Assembly (NCBI RefSeq): GCF_010858045.1
Contig: NZ_JAAGVC010000034.1
Coordinates: 1-56,848 of the forward strand
Direction: 5' to 3'
Source: Nocardia cyriacigeorgica
GTDB taxonomy: Bacteria; Actinomycetota; Actinomycetes; Mycobacteriales; Mycobacteriaceae
Length of the DNA stretch: 56,848 nt
Made by a program: the position numbers and the translations under genes. A model generated the notes under the pieces. It had not been told where the DNA came from and searched no databases. It worked only from the letters and a program-made list of their open reading frames with translations. Below, piece after piece: positions 18,347 through 27,285 of this stretch (positions within the stretch are counted from its first letter, which is position 1; every line of letters starts with the position of its first letter).

Positions 18347-19549
18347 ATGGCACAGATTCAGGTGATCGGCGCCGGCGAGTGCGGCCTGCCGTTGGCGCTA
18401 CGGCTGCTGCGCGGCGGGCATGAGCTCACCCTGGTCACCGACCGCGACGCCGATGCGGTGCTGGCGGGCACCGTGACCAGCACCCAGGTCAAGTTCGCGC
18501 GGACCGTTGCGCTCGAATCGGCGGCCGGGCTCGACCACTGGGCCTCGACCGCCCCCGCCATCGCGGGCATCCGGTTCACCATGGCCGTCGATCGCACGGC
18601 GGTCGCCGGCTGGGCCGGGCGGTTCACCACCGGACCGGCCCGCAGCGTCGACCAGCGCACCGTCTTCGCACGCTGGCTCGGCGATGTCGAGGCCGAGGGC
18701 GGACGGGTCGAGATCGCCGATCTGCCACTGACCGAACTCGACCGCCGAGCCGGGGCTCAGGACCTCACCGTGGTCGCCCGCGCCTCGCGGGAACTGGCCG
18801 CGTGCTTCCCCGCCGACACCACGCTCACCCTGCCGAACCAGCCCGTGCGCAGGCTGGCCGCGCTGTATCTGGACGGCGTCGAGCCCGACCCCGAGGGCCT
18901 CGGCATGTACGTCGCGCTGCCCGGACTCGGTGAAGTGGTCTCCACGGCCGCACTGACCGGCGCGCCGGGCCGGGAACGGCGCTGCCACACCCTGATGTTC
19001 GAGGCGCATCCTGGCGGCGGCCTGGACGTATTCGATGCGGCAGGCACCCCGGCCGAGCGGCTGCGCACCGCGCTCGACCTGCTCGACCGGCACTTCCCGG
19101 CAGCTCTGGCCGCGCGTTTCCGTGACGCCGAACTGACCGACGCCGGCGCGACGATCGCCGGCGCGGTGATCCCGGCGCTGCGTCATCCGGTCGGCACGCT
19201 GCCCTCCGGGCAGCCGGTGCTCGGCGGCGGCGATGTCGTCTGCCGGATGGATCCCGGTGGCGCCCAAGGCGCCAACAGCGCCGCCCAGTGCGCCGCCTAT
19301 TACGCCGCGGCGGTGCTCGACAGCCCCGGCGACGGCTTCGACGCGACGTGGATGGCCGCGGCGGCCAAGCCCTGGCTCACCGATATCGCCCGACCGGCCG
19401 CGCTGTGGACGATGACCCTGCTGGACCCGCCCGCCGCATTGCAAAAGCTCATGGACGCCGCCCAGTACGACTCCAGGCTGGCCGACCTGTTCGCCGAGAC
19501 CTTCATCGTCCCGGCGAATATGTCGCAGCTGGCCGCGGCCCTGTCCTGA
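18347..19549 (+). CDS. StyA-like FAD-dependent monooxygenase (styrene/indole monooxygenase family)
   Basis: A 400-residue flavoprotein. The N-terminal Rossmann motif is GAGECG (8-13) and the second FAD motif is LGGGDVVCRMDPGGAQGAN, followed by NSAAQCAAYYA. Length and layout match StyA, the epoxidase half of two-component styrene/indole monooxygenases, which normally takes reduced FAD from a StyB reductase. No StyB is nearby. GGAAGGA lies seven bases before the ATG. It is convergent with a P450, 19 bp apart, and shares an upstream box with it, so the two probably act on the same molecule or are induced together. The substrate is unknown. Confidence 0.88.
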   Translation: MAQIQVIGAGECGLPLALRLLRGGHELTLVTDRDADAVLAGTVTSTQVKFARTVALESAAGLDHWASTAPAIAGIRFTMAVDRTAVAGWAGRFTTGPARSVDQRTVFARWLGDVEAEGGRVEIADLPLTELDRRAGAQDLTVVARASRELAACFPADTTLTLPNQPVRRLAALYLDGVEPDPEGLGMYVALPGLGEVVSTAALTGAPGRERRCHTLMFEAHPGGGLDVFDAAGTPAERLRTALDLLDRHFPAALAARFRDAELTDAGATIAGAVIPALRHPVGTLPSGQPVLGGGDVVCRMDPGGAQGANSAAQCAAYYAAAVLDSPGDGFDATWMAAAAKPWLTDIARPAALWTMTLLDPPAALQKLMDAAQYDSRLADLFAETFIVPANMSQLAAALS

Positions 19550-19568
19550 GCCCTCGGCCGGTCGGCTG

Positions 19569-20816
19569 TCACGAAGGGGATGCGGGAAAGACGACCGGCA
19601 GCGCGGCCAGGGCCCGATGGAAAGGCCCTGGCCGCCAGGACAATTCCGGCACCGGTACGGCCAGCCGCAGCTCGGGCAGCGCGTCGAGCAACTGGTCGAC
19701 GGCATCCTGCGCGATCAGGGACGCCACATCCCTGGCCGGACAGGCATGCGGGCCCGCGCCCCATGCCAGATGCGACCGGTTGCCGGTGACCGGACCCGCG
19801 CCGATCTCGGGATCGTTGTTGCACGCGGCGAGCCCGATCACCACCGGCTGGTCGGCGGGCAGCCAGGTGTTGTCGATCAGGACGGGCTGGCGCGGATAGG
19901 TGACGCTGAAGTTGGCCATCGGCGGATCGTGGAACAGCACCTCGTCGAGGGCGTCGCGGGTGGAGAGGCTGCCGTCGAGCATGCTGCCGGCGAAGCGTTC
20001 GTCGGTGAGCATCAGCAGCAGCGAGTTGGTGATCAGGTTCAGCGTCGGCTCGGTGCCCGCGCCATAGAGGATGCCGAGCTGATGGATGAGCTCCTCGTCG
20101 GTGAACGCCGCCGGATGCGCGATCAGCCGGGAGGTGATGTCGTCGCCGGGTTCGGCGCGCTTGTCTTCGATCAGCCGCAGCATCGCCGCGGCCAGCCGCA
20201 GATCTGCCTGTGCGGTGTCGACGCCCTCGAAGATGGCCGCGGTGGCCGTCGCGATCTCGTTGCCGATCTCCGGCGGGCACCCCAGCAGCGCGTTGATCGC
20301 CTGGAACGCCAGCGGCGCGGCGTAGTCGTGCAGCAGATCGGCGGCGCCGGTGCCGCGGAACGTATCGATCAGCGCGATCGCGATCCGTTCCACCGTGTCG
20401 TGCAGCCGGTGCAGATCGACACCGTCGATGCCCGCGGTGGCCGCGCGCCGGTAGCGCTCGTGCTCGACGCCCGCGCTGCGCAGAGCGTTGGGCCGCCAGG
20501 CCAGGATCGGCAACACCGGGCAGCCGGGATCGATACGCCGCTGCCAGGCGCGCGGATCGGCCGGGAAATGGTCCGGATCGTGCAGGATCCGCACCGCGAC
20601 CCGATAGCCGACCACCAGCGTCGCCGGCACCCCCGGCGCCAGCTCCACCGGCACGATCGACCCGTATCGGTCGCGCATCTCCCGGTAGGCCCGGTGTGGA
20701 TCGGTGGCGAACTCGGGCGTGTAGAGCCGGACCCGGTCGTGATCGGTATGCACCGGTGAGCTGTGATGGGGCACCGGGCACTGTCCGGCACGAAGGGATT
20801 CGGGTGGGATGTGCAA
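19569..20816 (-). CDS. CYP157-like cytochrome P450 lacking the ExxR motif
   Basis: A 415-residue P450 resembling the CYP157/CvnE proteins of Streptomyces conservons. The haem ligand is C359 in WGAGPHACPA, where the usual Gly after Cys-x is Ala. The I-helix is YGAGTEPT (251-258), with a family-like C-helix EHERYRR. In the K-helix the expected ExxR reads E292-V-L-F295, so the normally invariant Arg is missing, as reported for CYP157. The TTG at 20816 is chosen for GGGGAG eight bases upstream and a CvnE-like N-terminus. No conservon partners (kinase, roadblock, DUF742, GTPase) are in the window. It may be a true oxygenase with an altered K-helix, or a regulatory or structural P450. Confidence 0.9.
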   Translation of the reverse strand: MHIPPESLRAGQCPVPHHSSPVHTDHDRVRLYTPEFATDPHRAYREMRDRYGSIVPVELAPGVPATLVVGYRVAVRILHDPDHFPADPRAWQRRIDPGCPVLPILAWRPNALRSAGVEHERYRRAATAGIDGVDLHRLHDTVERIAIALIDTFRGTGAADLLHDYAAPLAFQAINALLGCPPEIGNEIATATAAIFEGVDTAQADLRLAAAMLRLIEDKRAEPGDDITSRLIAHPAAFTDEELIHQLGILYGAGTEPTLNLITNSLLLMLTDERFAGSMLDGSLSTRDALDEVLFHDPPMANFSVTYPRQPVLIDNTWLPADQPVVIGLAACNNDPEIGAGPVTGNRSHLAWGAGPHACPARDVASLIAQDAVDQLLDALPELRLAVPVPELSWRPGPFHRALAALPVVFPASPS

Positions 20817-20896
20817 CGGTGGAGCTCCCCTGATAGACCGGCGTCGAAGCCATGACCGGGCCACACTGCACGGTCGGACGGACCGAGGATGCGCCG

Positions 20897-20921
20897 ATAG
20901 GTAGACCGGCGGCATCGGTAG
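20897..20921 (-). promoter_or_regulatory. Composite box copy 3 (upstream of P450)
   Basis: On the minus strand CTACCGATGC (20921-20912) and CTACCTAT (20904-20897) repeat the arrangement of copy 2, with the same 17-bp period and the same orientation relative to the gene. It ends 80 bp before the P450 TTG. The rest of the 291-bp gap to dnaE shows nothing else clear. Confidence 0.65.
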
Positions 20922-21107
20922 GCGCCGCGGGGGTGTCTCAGGCGCGCCGCGTCCCGTTCGCGACGCGCCGACGGCCCGCCTCCGGCGACACGCCGAGCGG
21001 GGTGCGACGTCGGTCTCCCCGCCGGAGAGCCTCGGAAATACTGTCGGCCCCCCGGCCTAGAATCTGATCCGCCAACCCCCGTCGAGACCTTGGGAGGAAG
21101 GACCGTC

Positions 21108-24100
21108 TTGGCCGACTCGTCCGGATCGTTCGTTCACCTGCACAACCACACCGAGTACTCGATGCTGGACGGCGCGGCCAAGATCTCGCCGCTGTTCGCC
21201 GAGGCCAACCGGTTGGGCATGACGGCGGTCGGGATGACCGACCACGGCAACATGTACGGCGCCTCGGAGTTCTACAACTCCGCCAAGAAGGCGGGCATCA
21301 AGCCGATCATCGGCATCGAGGCCTATATCGCGCCCGGCTCCCGGTTCGACACCAAGCGCGTGCAGTGGGGCGATCCGAGCCAGAAGGGCGACGACGTCTC
21401 CGGCTCCGGCGCCTACACCCATATGACGATGGTCGCCGAGAACGCGACCGGCCTGCGCAACCTGTTCAAACTGTCGTCGCTGGCCTCCATCGAGGGCCAG
21501 CTCGGCAAGTGGGCGCGCATGGACGAAGAACTCATCGCCCAGTACGCCGAGGGCATCATCGCCACCACCGGCTGCCCGTCCGGCGAGGTGCAGACCAGGC
21601 TGCGCCTCGGCCACGAGCGCGAAGCGCTGGAAGCCGCCGCCAAGTGGCAGGAGATCTTCGGGCCGGAGAACTTCTTCCTGGAGGTGATGGACCACGGCCT
21701 GTCCATCGAACGCCGGGTGCGCGAGGGCCTGCTCGACATCAGCAAGAAGCTCGGCATCCCGCCGCTGGCCACCAACGACTGCCACTACGTCACCAAAGAC
21801 CAGTCCACCAATCACGAAGCGCTGCTGTGCATTCAGACCGGCAAGACGCTGTCGGACCCCACCCGGTTCAAATTCGACGGTGATGGCTACTACCTCAAAT
21901 CCGCCGCCGAGATGCGCGCCATCTGGGACGCCGAGGTACCCGGCGCCTGCGACAACACCGTGCTCATCGGTGAGCGCGTGCAGTCCTACGACGACGTGTG
22001 GCAACACCGTGACCGGATGCCGGTCTTCCCGGTGCCCGAGGGTGAGACGCAGGCCAGCTGGCTGCACAAAGAGGTCATGCGTGGCCTCGAGCGCCGCTTC
22101 CCCGACGGGGTGCCGCCCGAATACATCAGCCGCGCCGAATACGAGCTCAGCGTCATCTGCGAGATGGGCTTCCCGGCCTACTTCCTCGTCGTCGGCGACC
22201 TGATCAACCACGCGCTCGAGGTCGGCATCCGGGTCGGCCCCGGCCGTGGTTCGGCCGCCGGTTCGCTGGTGGCCTACGCCATGGGCATCACCAATATCGA
22301 CCCCATCCCGCACGGGCTGCTGTTCGAGCGATTCCTCAACCCCGAGCGCGTCTCGATGCCCGATATCGATATCGACTTCGACGATCGCCGCCGCGGTGAA
22401 ATGGTCCGCTACGCCACCGAGAAATGGGGCAGCGATCGGGTCGCGCAGGTCATCACCTTCGGCACCATCAAGACCAAGGCCGCGATCAAGGACTCCGCGC
22501 GGGTGCTGTTCGGCCAGCCCGGCTTCGCCATCGCCGACCAGATCACCAAGGCGCTGCCGCCACCGATCATGGCCAAGGACATCTCGGTGTCCGGCATCAC
22601 CGACCCGGACCACGAGCGCTACAAGGAAGCCGCCGAGGTCCGTGAACTCATCAACAGCAACCCCGACATCGCCAAGATCTACGAGACCGCGCGCGGACTG
22701 GAAGGCCTGATCCGCAACGCCGGTGTGCACGCCTGCGCGGTCATCATGTCCTCCGAACCGCTCACCGACGCCATCCCGGTGTGGAAGCGGGCCCAGGACG
22801 GCGCCATCATCACCGGCTGGGACTATCCGTCGTGTGAGGCCATCGGCCTGCTGAAGATGGACTTCCTCGGCCTGCGCAACCTCACCGTCATCGGTGACGC
22901 GCTCGACAACATCAAGGCCAACCGCGGCATCGATCTGGATATGGATCATCTGCCGCTCGACGATCCGCCCACCTACGAGCTGCTGGCCCGCGGCGACACC
23001 CTCGGCGTGTTCCAGCTCGACGGCAGCGCCATGCGCGATCTGCTGCGCCGCATGCAACCCACCGGCTTCGAAGACATCGTGGCCGTGCTCGCGTTGTATC
23101 GCCCCGGCCCGATGGGCATGAACGCGCACAACGATTACGCCGACCGCAAGAACGGGCGCCAAGAGGTCAAGCCTATCCATCCGGAGCTCGAGGAGCCGCT
23201 GAAGGAGATCCTGGCCGACACCTACGGCCTGATCGTCTATCAGGAACAGATCATGCAGATCGCGCAGAAGGTGGCCGGGTATTCCCTCGGCCGAGCCGAT
23301 ATTCTGCGCCGCGCCATGGGTAAGAAGAAGGCCGAGGTCCTGGAAGCCGAATTCGAGGGCTTCGAAAAGGGCATGCTGGACAACGGTTTCTCCAAGCCCG
23401 CCATCAAGGCGCTGTGGGACACGATTCTGCCGTTCGCCGGATACGCGTTCAACAAATCCCATGCCGCCGGCTACGGCCTGGTCTCGTTCTGGACCGCCTA
23501 CCTCAAGGCCAACTATCCGGCCGAATACATGGCGGGCCTGCTCACCTCCGTCGGCGACGACAAGGACAAGGCCGCGATCTACCTGTCGGATTGCCGCAAG
23601 CTCGGCATCACCGTGCTGCCGCCCGACGTCAACGAATCCGAACAGAACTTCGCCTCGGTGGGTACCGACATCCGCTTCGGGCTCGGCGCGGTGCGCAATG
23701 TCGGCGCGAACGTGGTGTCCTCGATCATCGCCGCGCGCAAGGAGAAATCGAAGTTCACCGATTTCTCCGACTACCTGAACAAGATCGACGCCATCGCCTG
23801 CACCAAGAAGGTCACCGAATCCCTCATCAAGGCAGGCGCCTTCGATTCACTCGGGCATCCGCGCAAGGGCCTGATGCTGATCCATTCCGACGCCATCGAC
23901 GCGGTGATGTCGACCAAGAAGGCCGAGGCGATGGGTCAGTTCGACCTGTTCGGCGGCATGGACGACGACGATTCGGTGTCGTCGGTGTTCAACGTGAAGG
24001 TGCCCGACGAGGAATGGGAGACCAAGCACAAGCTCGCCCTGGAGCGCGAGATGCTCGGCCTGTACGTCTCCGGGCATCCGCTCAACGGCGTGGAGCATGT

Positions 24101-24656
24101 GCTCGCCGCCCAAGTGGATACCCCCATCCCGACCATCCTGGAAGGTGAGGTCAAGGACGGCCAGCAGGTCACCATCGGCGGCATCCTGGCCTCGGTGAAC
24201 CGCCGCATCAACAAGAACGGCCTGGCCTGGGCGTCGGCGCAGCTCGAAGACCTCACCGGTGGTGTGGAGGTGCTGTTCTTCCCGCAGGCGTACTCGGTGT
24301 ACGGCATGGACGTCGTCGAGGACGCGGTGGTGCTGGTGAAGGCGCGGGTGTCGGTGCGCGACGACCGGATCTCGTTGATCGCCAACGATCTTGCCGTGCC
24401 GGACCTGTCCGCCATCGGCGTCGCCAAACCGCTCGCCGTCACCATCCCGACCCGCATGTGCACCCCGGAAAAGGTCTCGGCGCTCAAGCGTGTGCTGTCC
24501 AGCCACCCGGGCACCTCCGACGTACACCTGCGGCACGTCGGCGCCCGCGACAAGACGACGCTGTTGAAACTGGATGACAGCCTGCGGGTTTCGCCGTCTT
24601 CGGCATTGATGGGCGATCTGAAGGCGCTGCTCGGCCCGGGGTGCTTGACGAGTTAA
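21108..24656 (+). CDS. dnaE: DNA polymerase III alpha subunit (replicative, DnaE1)
   Basis: A 1182-residue replicative polymerase, within a few residues of the mycobacterial DnaE1 length. The N-terminal PHP domain opens with VHLHNHTEYSMLDG (H10, H12, H14), the metal-binding residues linked to proofreading in this lineage. The polymerase acidic motif PDIDIDFDD lies at about 418-426. The C-terminal part contains the OB fold (VTIGGILASVNRRINKNG). The start is a TTG with GGGAGGAAGGA just upstream. It stands alone between the P450 block and the zinc-ribbon gene and is essential in relatives. Confidence 0.97.
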   Translation: MADSSGSFVHLHNHTEYSMLDGAAKISPLFAEANRLGMTAVGMTDHGNMYGASEFYNSAKKAGIKPIIGIEAYIAPGSRFDTKRVQWGDPSQKGDDVSGSGAYTHMTMVAENATGLRNLFKLSSLASIEGQLGKWARMDEELIAQYAEGIIATTGCPSGEVQTRLRLGHEREALEAAAKWQEIFGPENFFLEVMDHGLSIERRVREGLLDISKKLGIPPLATNDCHYVTKDQSTNHEALLCIQTGKTLSDPTRFKFDGDGYYLKSAAEMRAIWDAEVPGACDNTVLIGERVQSYDDVWQHRDRMPVFPVPEGETQASWLHKEVMRGLERRFPDGVPPEYISRAEYELSVICEMGFPAYFLVVGDLINHALEVGIRVGPGRGSAAGSLVAYAMGITNIDPIPHGLLFERFLNPERVSMPDIDIDFDDRRRGEMVRYATEKWGSDRVAQVITFGTIKTKAAIKDSARVLFGQPGFAIADQITKALPPPIMAKDISVSGITDPDHERYKEAAEVRELINSNPDIAKIYETARGLEGLIRNAGVHACAVIMSSEPLTDAIPVWKRAQDGAIITGWDYPSCEAIGLLKMDFLGLRNLTVIGDALDNIKANRGIDLDMDHLPLDDPPTYELLARGDTLGVFQLDGSAMRDLLRRMQPTGFEDIVAVLALYRPGPMGMNAHNDYADRKNGRQEVKPIHPELEEPLKEILADTYGLIVYQEQIMQIAQKVAGYSLGRADILRRAMGKKKAEVLEAEFEGFEKGMLDNGFSKPAIKALWDTILPFAGYAFNKSHAAGYGLVSFWTAYLKANYPAEYMAGLLTSVGDDKDKAAIYLSDCRKLGITVLPPDVNESEQNFASVGTDIRFGLGAVRNVGANVVSSIIAARKEKSKFTDFSDYLNKIDAIACTKKVTESLIKAGAFDSLGHPRKGLMLIHSDAIDAVMSTKKAEAMGQFDLFGGMDDDDSVSSVFNVKVPDEEWETKHKLALEREMLGLYVSGHPLNGVEHVLAAQVDTPIPTILEGEVKDGQQVTIGGILASVNRRINKNGLAWASAQLEDLTGGVEVLFFPQAYSVYGMDVVEDAVVLVKARVSVRDDRISLIANDLAVPDLSAIGVAKPLAVTIPTRMCTPEKVSALKRVLSSHPGTSDVHLRHVGARDKTTLLKLDDSLRVSPSSALMGDLKALLGPGCLTS

Positions 24657-24660
24657 CTGT

Positions 24661-24701
24661 CGCCCGGACCGCGGGACCCGACGGTGATCGCGATCCGGGC
24701 G
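24661..24701. terminator. Candidate terminator after dnaE
   Basis: CGCCCGGA (24661-24668) and TCCGGGCG (24694-24701) pair across a 25-base interior that can fold further (ACCG with CGGT). It begins four bases after the dnaE stop codon. The large loop makes it moderate. Confidence 0.45.
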
Positions 24702-24749
24702 ATGAATTGTGCTGCGCGAGCAGCGGATGAGGCGCGGCTCGCGGGGATC

Positions 24750-25010
24750 TCAGGAGGAGAACAGCATTTTGCCGAAGCCGCGGTGCTGGTAGTGGTGTCC
24801 GTGGCGGTAGTGCGGTGCGGGCGCGCCCCACGCGGGGGCCGGGGCGGCGGGCGGAGGCGGCGGCGGGGCAGCGTAGCCCGCTTCGAGGCGGGTCAGGTTC
24901 TCGAGCTCGCCATAGTCCAGGAAGATCCCCCGGCAGTGACCGCACTGCTCGATATGCACCCCGCTGCGGTTGTACGTCTGCATCATTCCACGACATTTCG
25001 GACACTGCAT
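24750..25010 (-). CDS. TFIIB-type zinc-ribbon protein
   Basis: An 86-residue protein starting MQCPKCRGMMQTYNRSGVHI, followed by EQCGHCRGIFLDYGELENL. Two CxxC pairs form a TFIIB-type zinc ribbon with the family's conserved GxFLDxGELE. The rest is a Pro/Ala stretch and a His/Tyr-rich tail (HYRHGHHYQHRGFGKMLFSS) that could bind metal. A longer frame exists upstream, but the conserved domain begins at the ATG at 25010. It lies 101 bp downstream of the phosphotransferase gene. The function of these short proteins is not established. Confidence 0.85.
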   Translation of the reverse strand: MQCPKCRGMMQTYNRSGVHIEQCGHCRGIFLDYGELENLTRLEAGYAAPPPPPPAAPAPAWGAPAPHYRHGHHYQHRGFGKMLFSS

Positions 25011-25111
25011 GCCGGTCACGTTACCGGGTTCGGCGGTTCCATGCAGACACGGCAATCTGTCGTCGGGGCGTGGCCGCGGCCGGTTTCCGAGGATCGTGGC
25101 GCGCGGGGCGA

Positions 25112-26185
25112 TCATGTGGTCGTTGGCGCTGAGATCGGCTCAGGGACAGGGGTTTCGGTGAGGCGCAGGCAGGTGTCGACGAGTGCGGTGTCCAGCTCGT
25201 CCAAGGGCCGGCCCGACGCCACCGCCAGGGCTGCCGCTTGGACGACGACGGCGCGGGCCGCGAGATCCAGCGCCGGCCAGATGTCGCCGTCGGGTGGGAC
25301 AGCGCGTCCGCCCGCCGCGCGGTAGGCGGACAGGAAGCGCGTCCAGGCGTCCGGTTCGAGGATGCCCGCGGCGAAGAAGGCGGCGGGGCGGGCGAGGTCC
25401 CAGGCGGGGTCGCCGAGGCCGAGATCGTCGAGGTCGATCAGCCGCCAGTCGCTGTCGGCGGGACGGACCAGCTGGCCGAGGTGGAAATCGCCGTGCGTGA
25501 GTGCGACCGGCGCGCAATCGAATTCGGGGAGGCTGCCGAAAGCCCGCGACACCACCGCCGCCGCCGTCGCGTCGACGCCATGGCCTGCGCCGTGCAGTCG
25601 GCGCATCGCCCGGCGCACCCGGGCCGGACCACCGGCGGCGGGCAGGCCGCGGCAGGCGTCGACGGGTACCGCATGTAGGGTCGCCAGCAGCTGGGCGGCC
25701 GATTCCCATGGCGCGGCACCGGGGTCGTCCGGGTCTACTGGGGTGCCGTACGGCCACACCGTGATCGGCCTGCCCACGTATGTCAGCAGCACCTCACCGT
25801 CGACCGGAATCGGGGACAGTGTCACCGATTGCAGGTGAGGCGAATCGGCTGTGCGCAGCCGAGCGCGCAGGGCGGCGAGATCGGATTCGGCGGGATGCGC
25901 CTTGACGACGACGTCGCCCACGTGGATCACCAGCGCGTCCACCCGGTCGGCCACTACCGCGGAAGGTCCGGAAGCCCCTGTCCGACGGGCGATCTCGGTC
26001 AGCACCGCGATCAGCTCGGGCCTGCGCTCCGACCGGTCGGCATCAGCCGACGACACGACGGCCTCCACGGGGACGGTCACGCCCTCCGCACCCAGGGCTA
26101 CGGCATTCTCACTCGACGGCACGGCGCCCTCGCCCAGCTTCCCCGCGACCTCCACCGCCCCTCCGGGGTTCTCGCCCAACATCAT
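25112..26185 (-). CDS. Aminoglycoside/choline-type phosphotransferase (APH fold)
   Basis: A 357-residue kinase-like protein. The catalytic loop is LTHGDFHLGQLV (H231-G-D233), followed by the metal motif IDLDDLGLGDPAWDLARP (D251). A candidate ATP lysine is K95 (VVVKAHPAE). The substrate is unknown; the fold covers aminoglycoside, homoserine, choline and macrolide kinases, and relatives next to housekeeping genes are usually not resistance enzymes. The ATG at 26185 has GGGGAG seven bases upstream. The first 55 residues are low in conserved features. Confidence 0.85.
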   Translation of the reverse strand: MMLGENPGGAVEVAGKLGEGAVPSSENAVALGAEGVTVPVEAVVSSADADRSERRPELIAVLTEIARRTGASGPSAVVADRVDALVIHVGDVVVKAHPAESDLAALRARLRTADSPHLQSVTLSPIPVDGEVLLTYVGRPITVWPYGTPVDPDDPGAAPWESAAQLLATLHAVPVDACRGLPAAGGPARVRRAMRRLHGAGHGVDATAAAVVSRAFGSLPEFDCAPVALTHGDFHLGQLVRPADSDWRLIDLDDLGLGDPAWDLARPAAFFAAGILEPDAWTRFLSAYRAAGGRAVPPDGDIWPALDLAARAVVVQAAALAVASGRPLDELDTALVDTCLRLTETPVPEPISAPTTT

Positions 26186-26583
26186 CGACTTCTCCCCTGG
26201 CCGGTCGACCGCGTCCCCCGCGCACCATGCCCGGTCTTCCGGCATGGTCCATCTGCCGCGCTGTCGACGCATGCTACCCAGTGCCCCGGCCCGAACCTCG
26301 GTGCCGGCGAGGCGACCACCGTCATGCCGGTTCGGCACAGTCTGTCGCGGCGGTCACCTCGAGAACGGAGACGATGGCCGAGGTGGAACTGCTCGGCCGA
26401 CGGCGCCTCGTCAACCGCTGGTGTCCACCGCGGCATCGACGCCCGCACCCATTGCGGCATGGACGGACCTCGGGACAAGGCGACTGCGACCGTCGCGAAT
26501 CCGCCATGGCAGCGCCCCGTCCGCTGGTAGCGTCGCCGGGCAGCAAGCGTGATCCCATCCATGACGAGCCCTCGAGGTGGTCG
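26186..26583. other. Divergent intergenic region with an 8-bp inverted repeat
   Basis: This 398-bp gap separates the leftward phosphotransferase from the rightward secreted protein. ACCATGCC (26224-26231) and GGCATGGT (26241-26248) form a perfect inverted repeat 39 bp before the phosphotransferase start, either an operator or an mRNA leader hairpin. The plus-strand frame is open across much of the gap, but no start has a ribosome binding site and the encoded residues are arginine-rich shadow-like sequence. I see no further gene. Confidence 0.4.
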
Positions 26584-27033
26584 ATGATGACTAGCAAGCT
26601 CGCTTTCGCCGTTCCGGCGGCCTCCGCCCTGGCCGCAGCCGCGCTGGCGGTGACCGCGGCGCCCGCGGCCGCCGTGAACGGCGGCCAGTTCCAGACGGTC
26701 TATTCGCTGACCCAAGGCCTGTGTGTGGCGCAGATCGAGGCGTCGGTCAATGGCGACGCCTATCCCGAGCACGCGGCGTTCACGGTGGCCTCGACCATGT
26801 GGGGCGTCGGCGACTGCCAGCTGCCGGTCACGCTGAACTGGCGCAACCTGGAGACCGGTGCGACGGGCAGCAAGACCCAGACTCCGCACGGGCCCGGCTA
26901 CTGGATGAACGACGGCAAGGCCGCCCTGTTCGCACCGGGCATCGGGAAATTCTCGGCGACCATCACCATCGGTGCGGCGCATGTGCCCGAGCCGGGGACC
27001 ATCGAGTTCACCGTCGCCGACTACCAGGGCTGA
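26584..27033 (+). CDS. Secreted protein of unknown function
   Basis: A 149-residue precursor with a clear Sec signal peptide (KLAFAVPAASALAAAALAVT, then AAPAAA) predicted to be cleaved at about 29-31. The mature part of about 118 residues has two cysteines (QGLCVAQ and GDCQLPV) that could form a disulfide. It is rich in beta-type segments (FSATITIGAAHVPEPGTIEF), as in small actinobacterial secreted proteins. GAGGTGG lies just upstream of the ATG. I recognise no catalytic motif. Confidence 0.8.
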   Translation: MMTSKLAFAVPAASALAAAALAVTAAPAAAVNGGQFQTVYSLTQGLCVAQIEASVNGDAYPEHAAFTVASTMWGVGDCQLPVTLNWRNLETGATGSKTQTPHGPGYWMNDGKAALFAPGIGKFSATITIGAAHVPEPGTIEFTVADYQG

Positions 27034-27285
27034 CGAGCGCATACCGCGCAGCACCGGCCGCGACAACGATGATCGGCGGCACAATCAGGGCATGAACTGT
27101 CATCGGCAGGCGGCGCAGCGCGTCCCACGGGTCGCATCCGGCCGGCCCGGTCGGCGCCTCGGCTCACCCCACCTCGGCAGACGACGGACCGTGCGCGGGC
27201 GATGCCCGGCGTTCGACCGGCGCAGGCCCGGGCACGACCCGAGGCCGATGCGCGCTGGCCTGCCCGGCGACGACCACCACAGCGC

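Noticed and set aside
13151..20921. Biosynthetic gene cluster containing a core synthase
   Set aside because: No polyketide, nonribosomal peptide, terpene or RiPP core enzyme is present; only tailoring-type oxygenases, regulators and an exporter were found.
21057..23462. 801-codon open frame on the minus strand
   Set aside because: It is antisense to dnaE, which has full family motifs; long antisense frames are expected in such GC-rich DNA.
26227..26583. N-terminal extension of the secreted protein
   Set aside because: It would bury the signal peptide; the ATG at 26584 has a ribosome binding site and starts the signal sequence.
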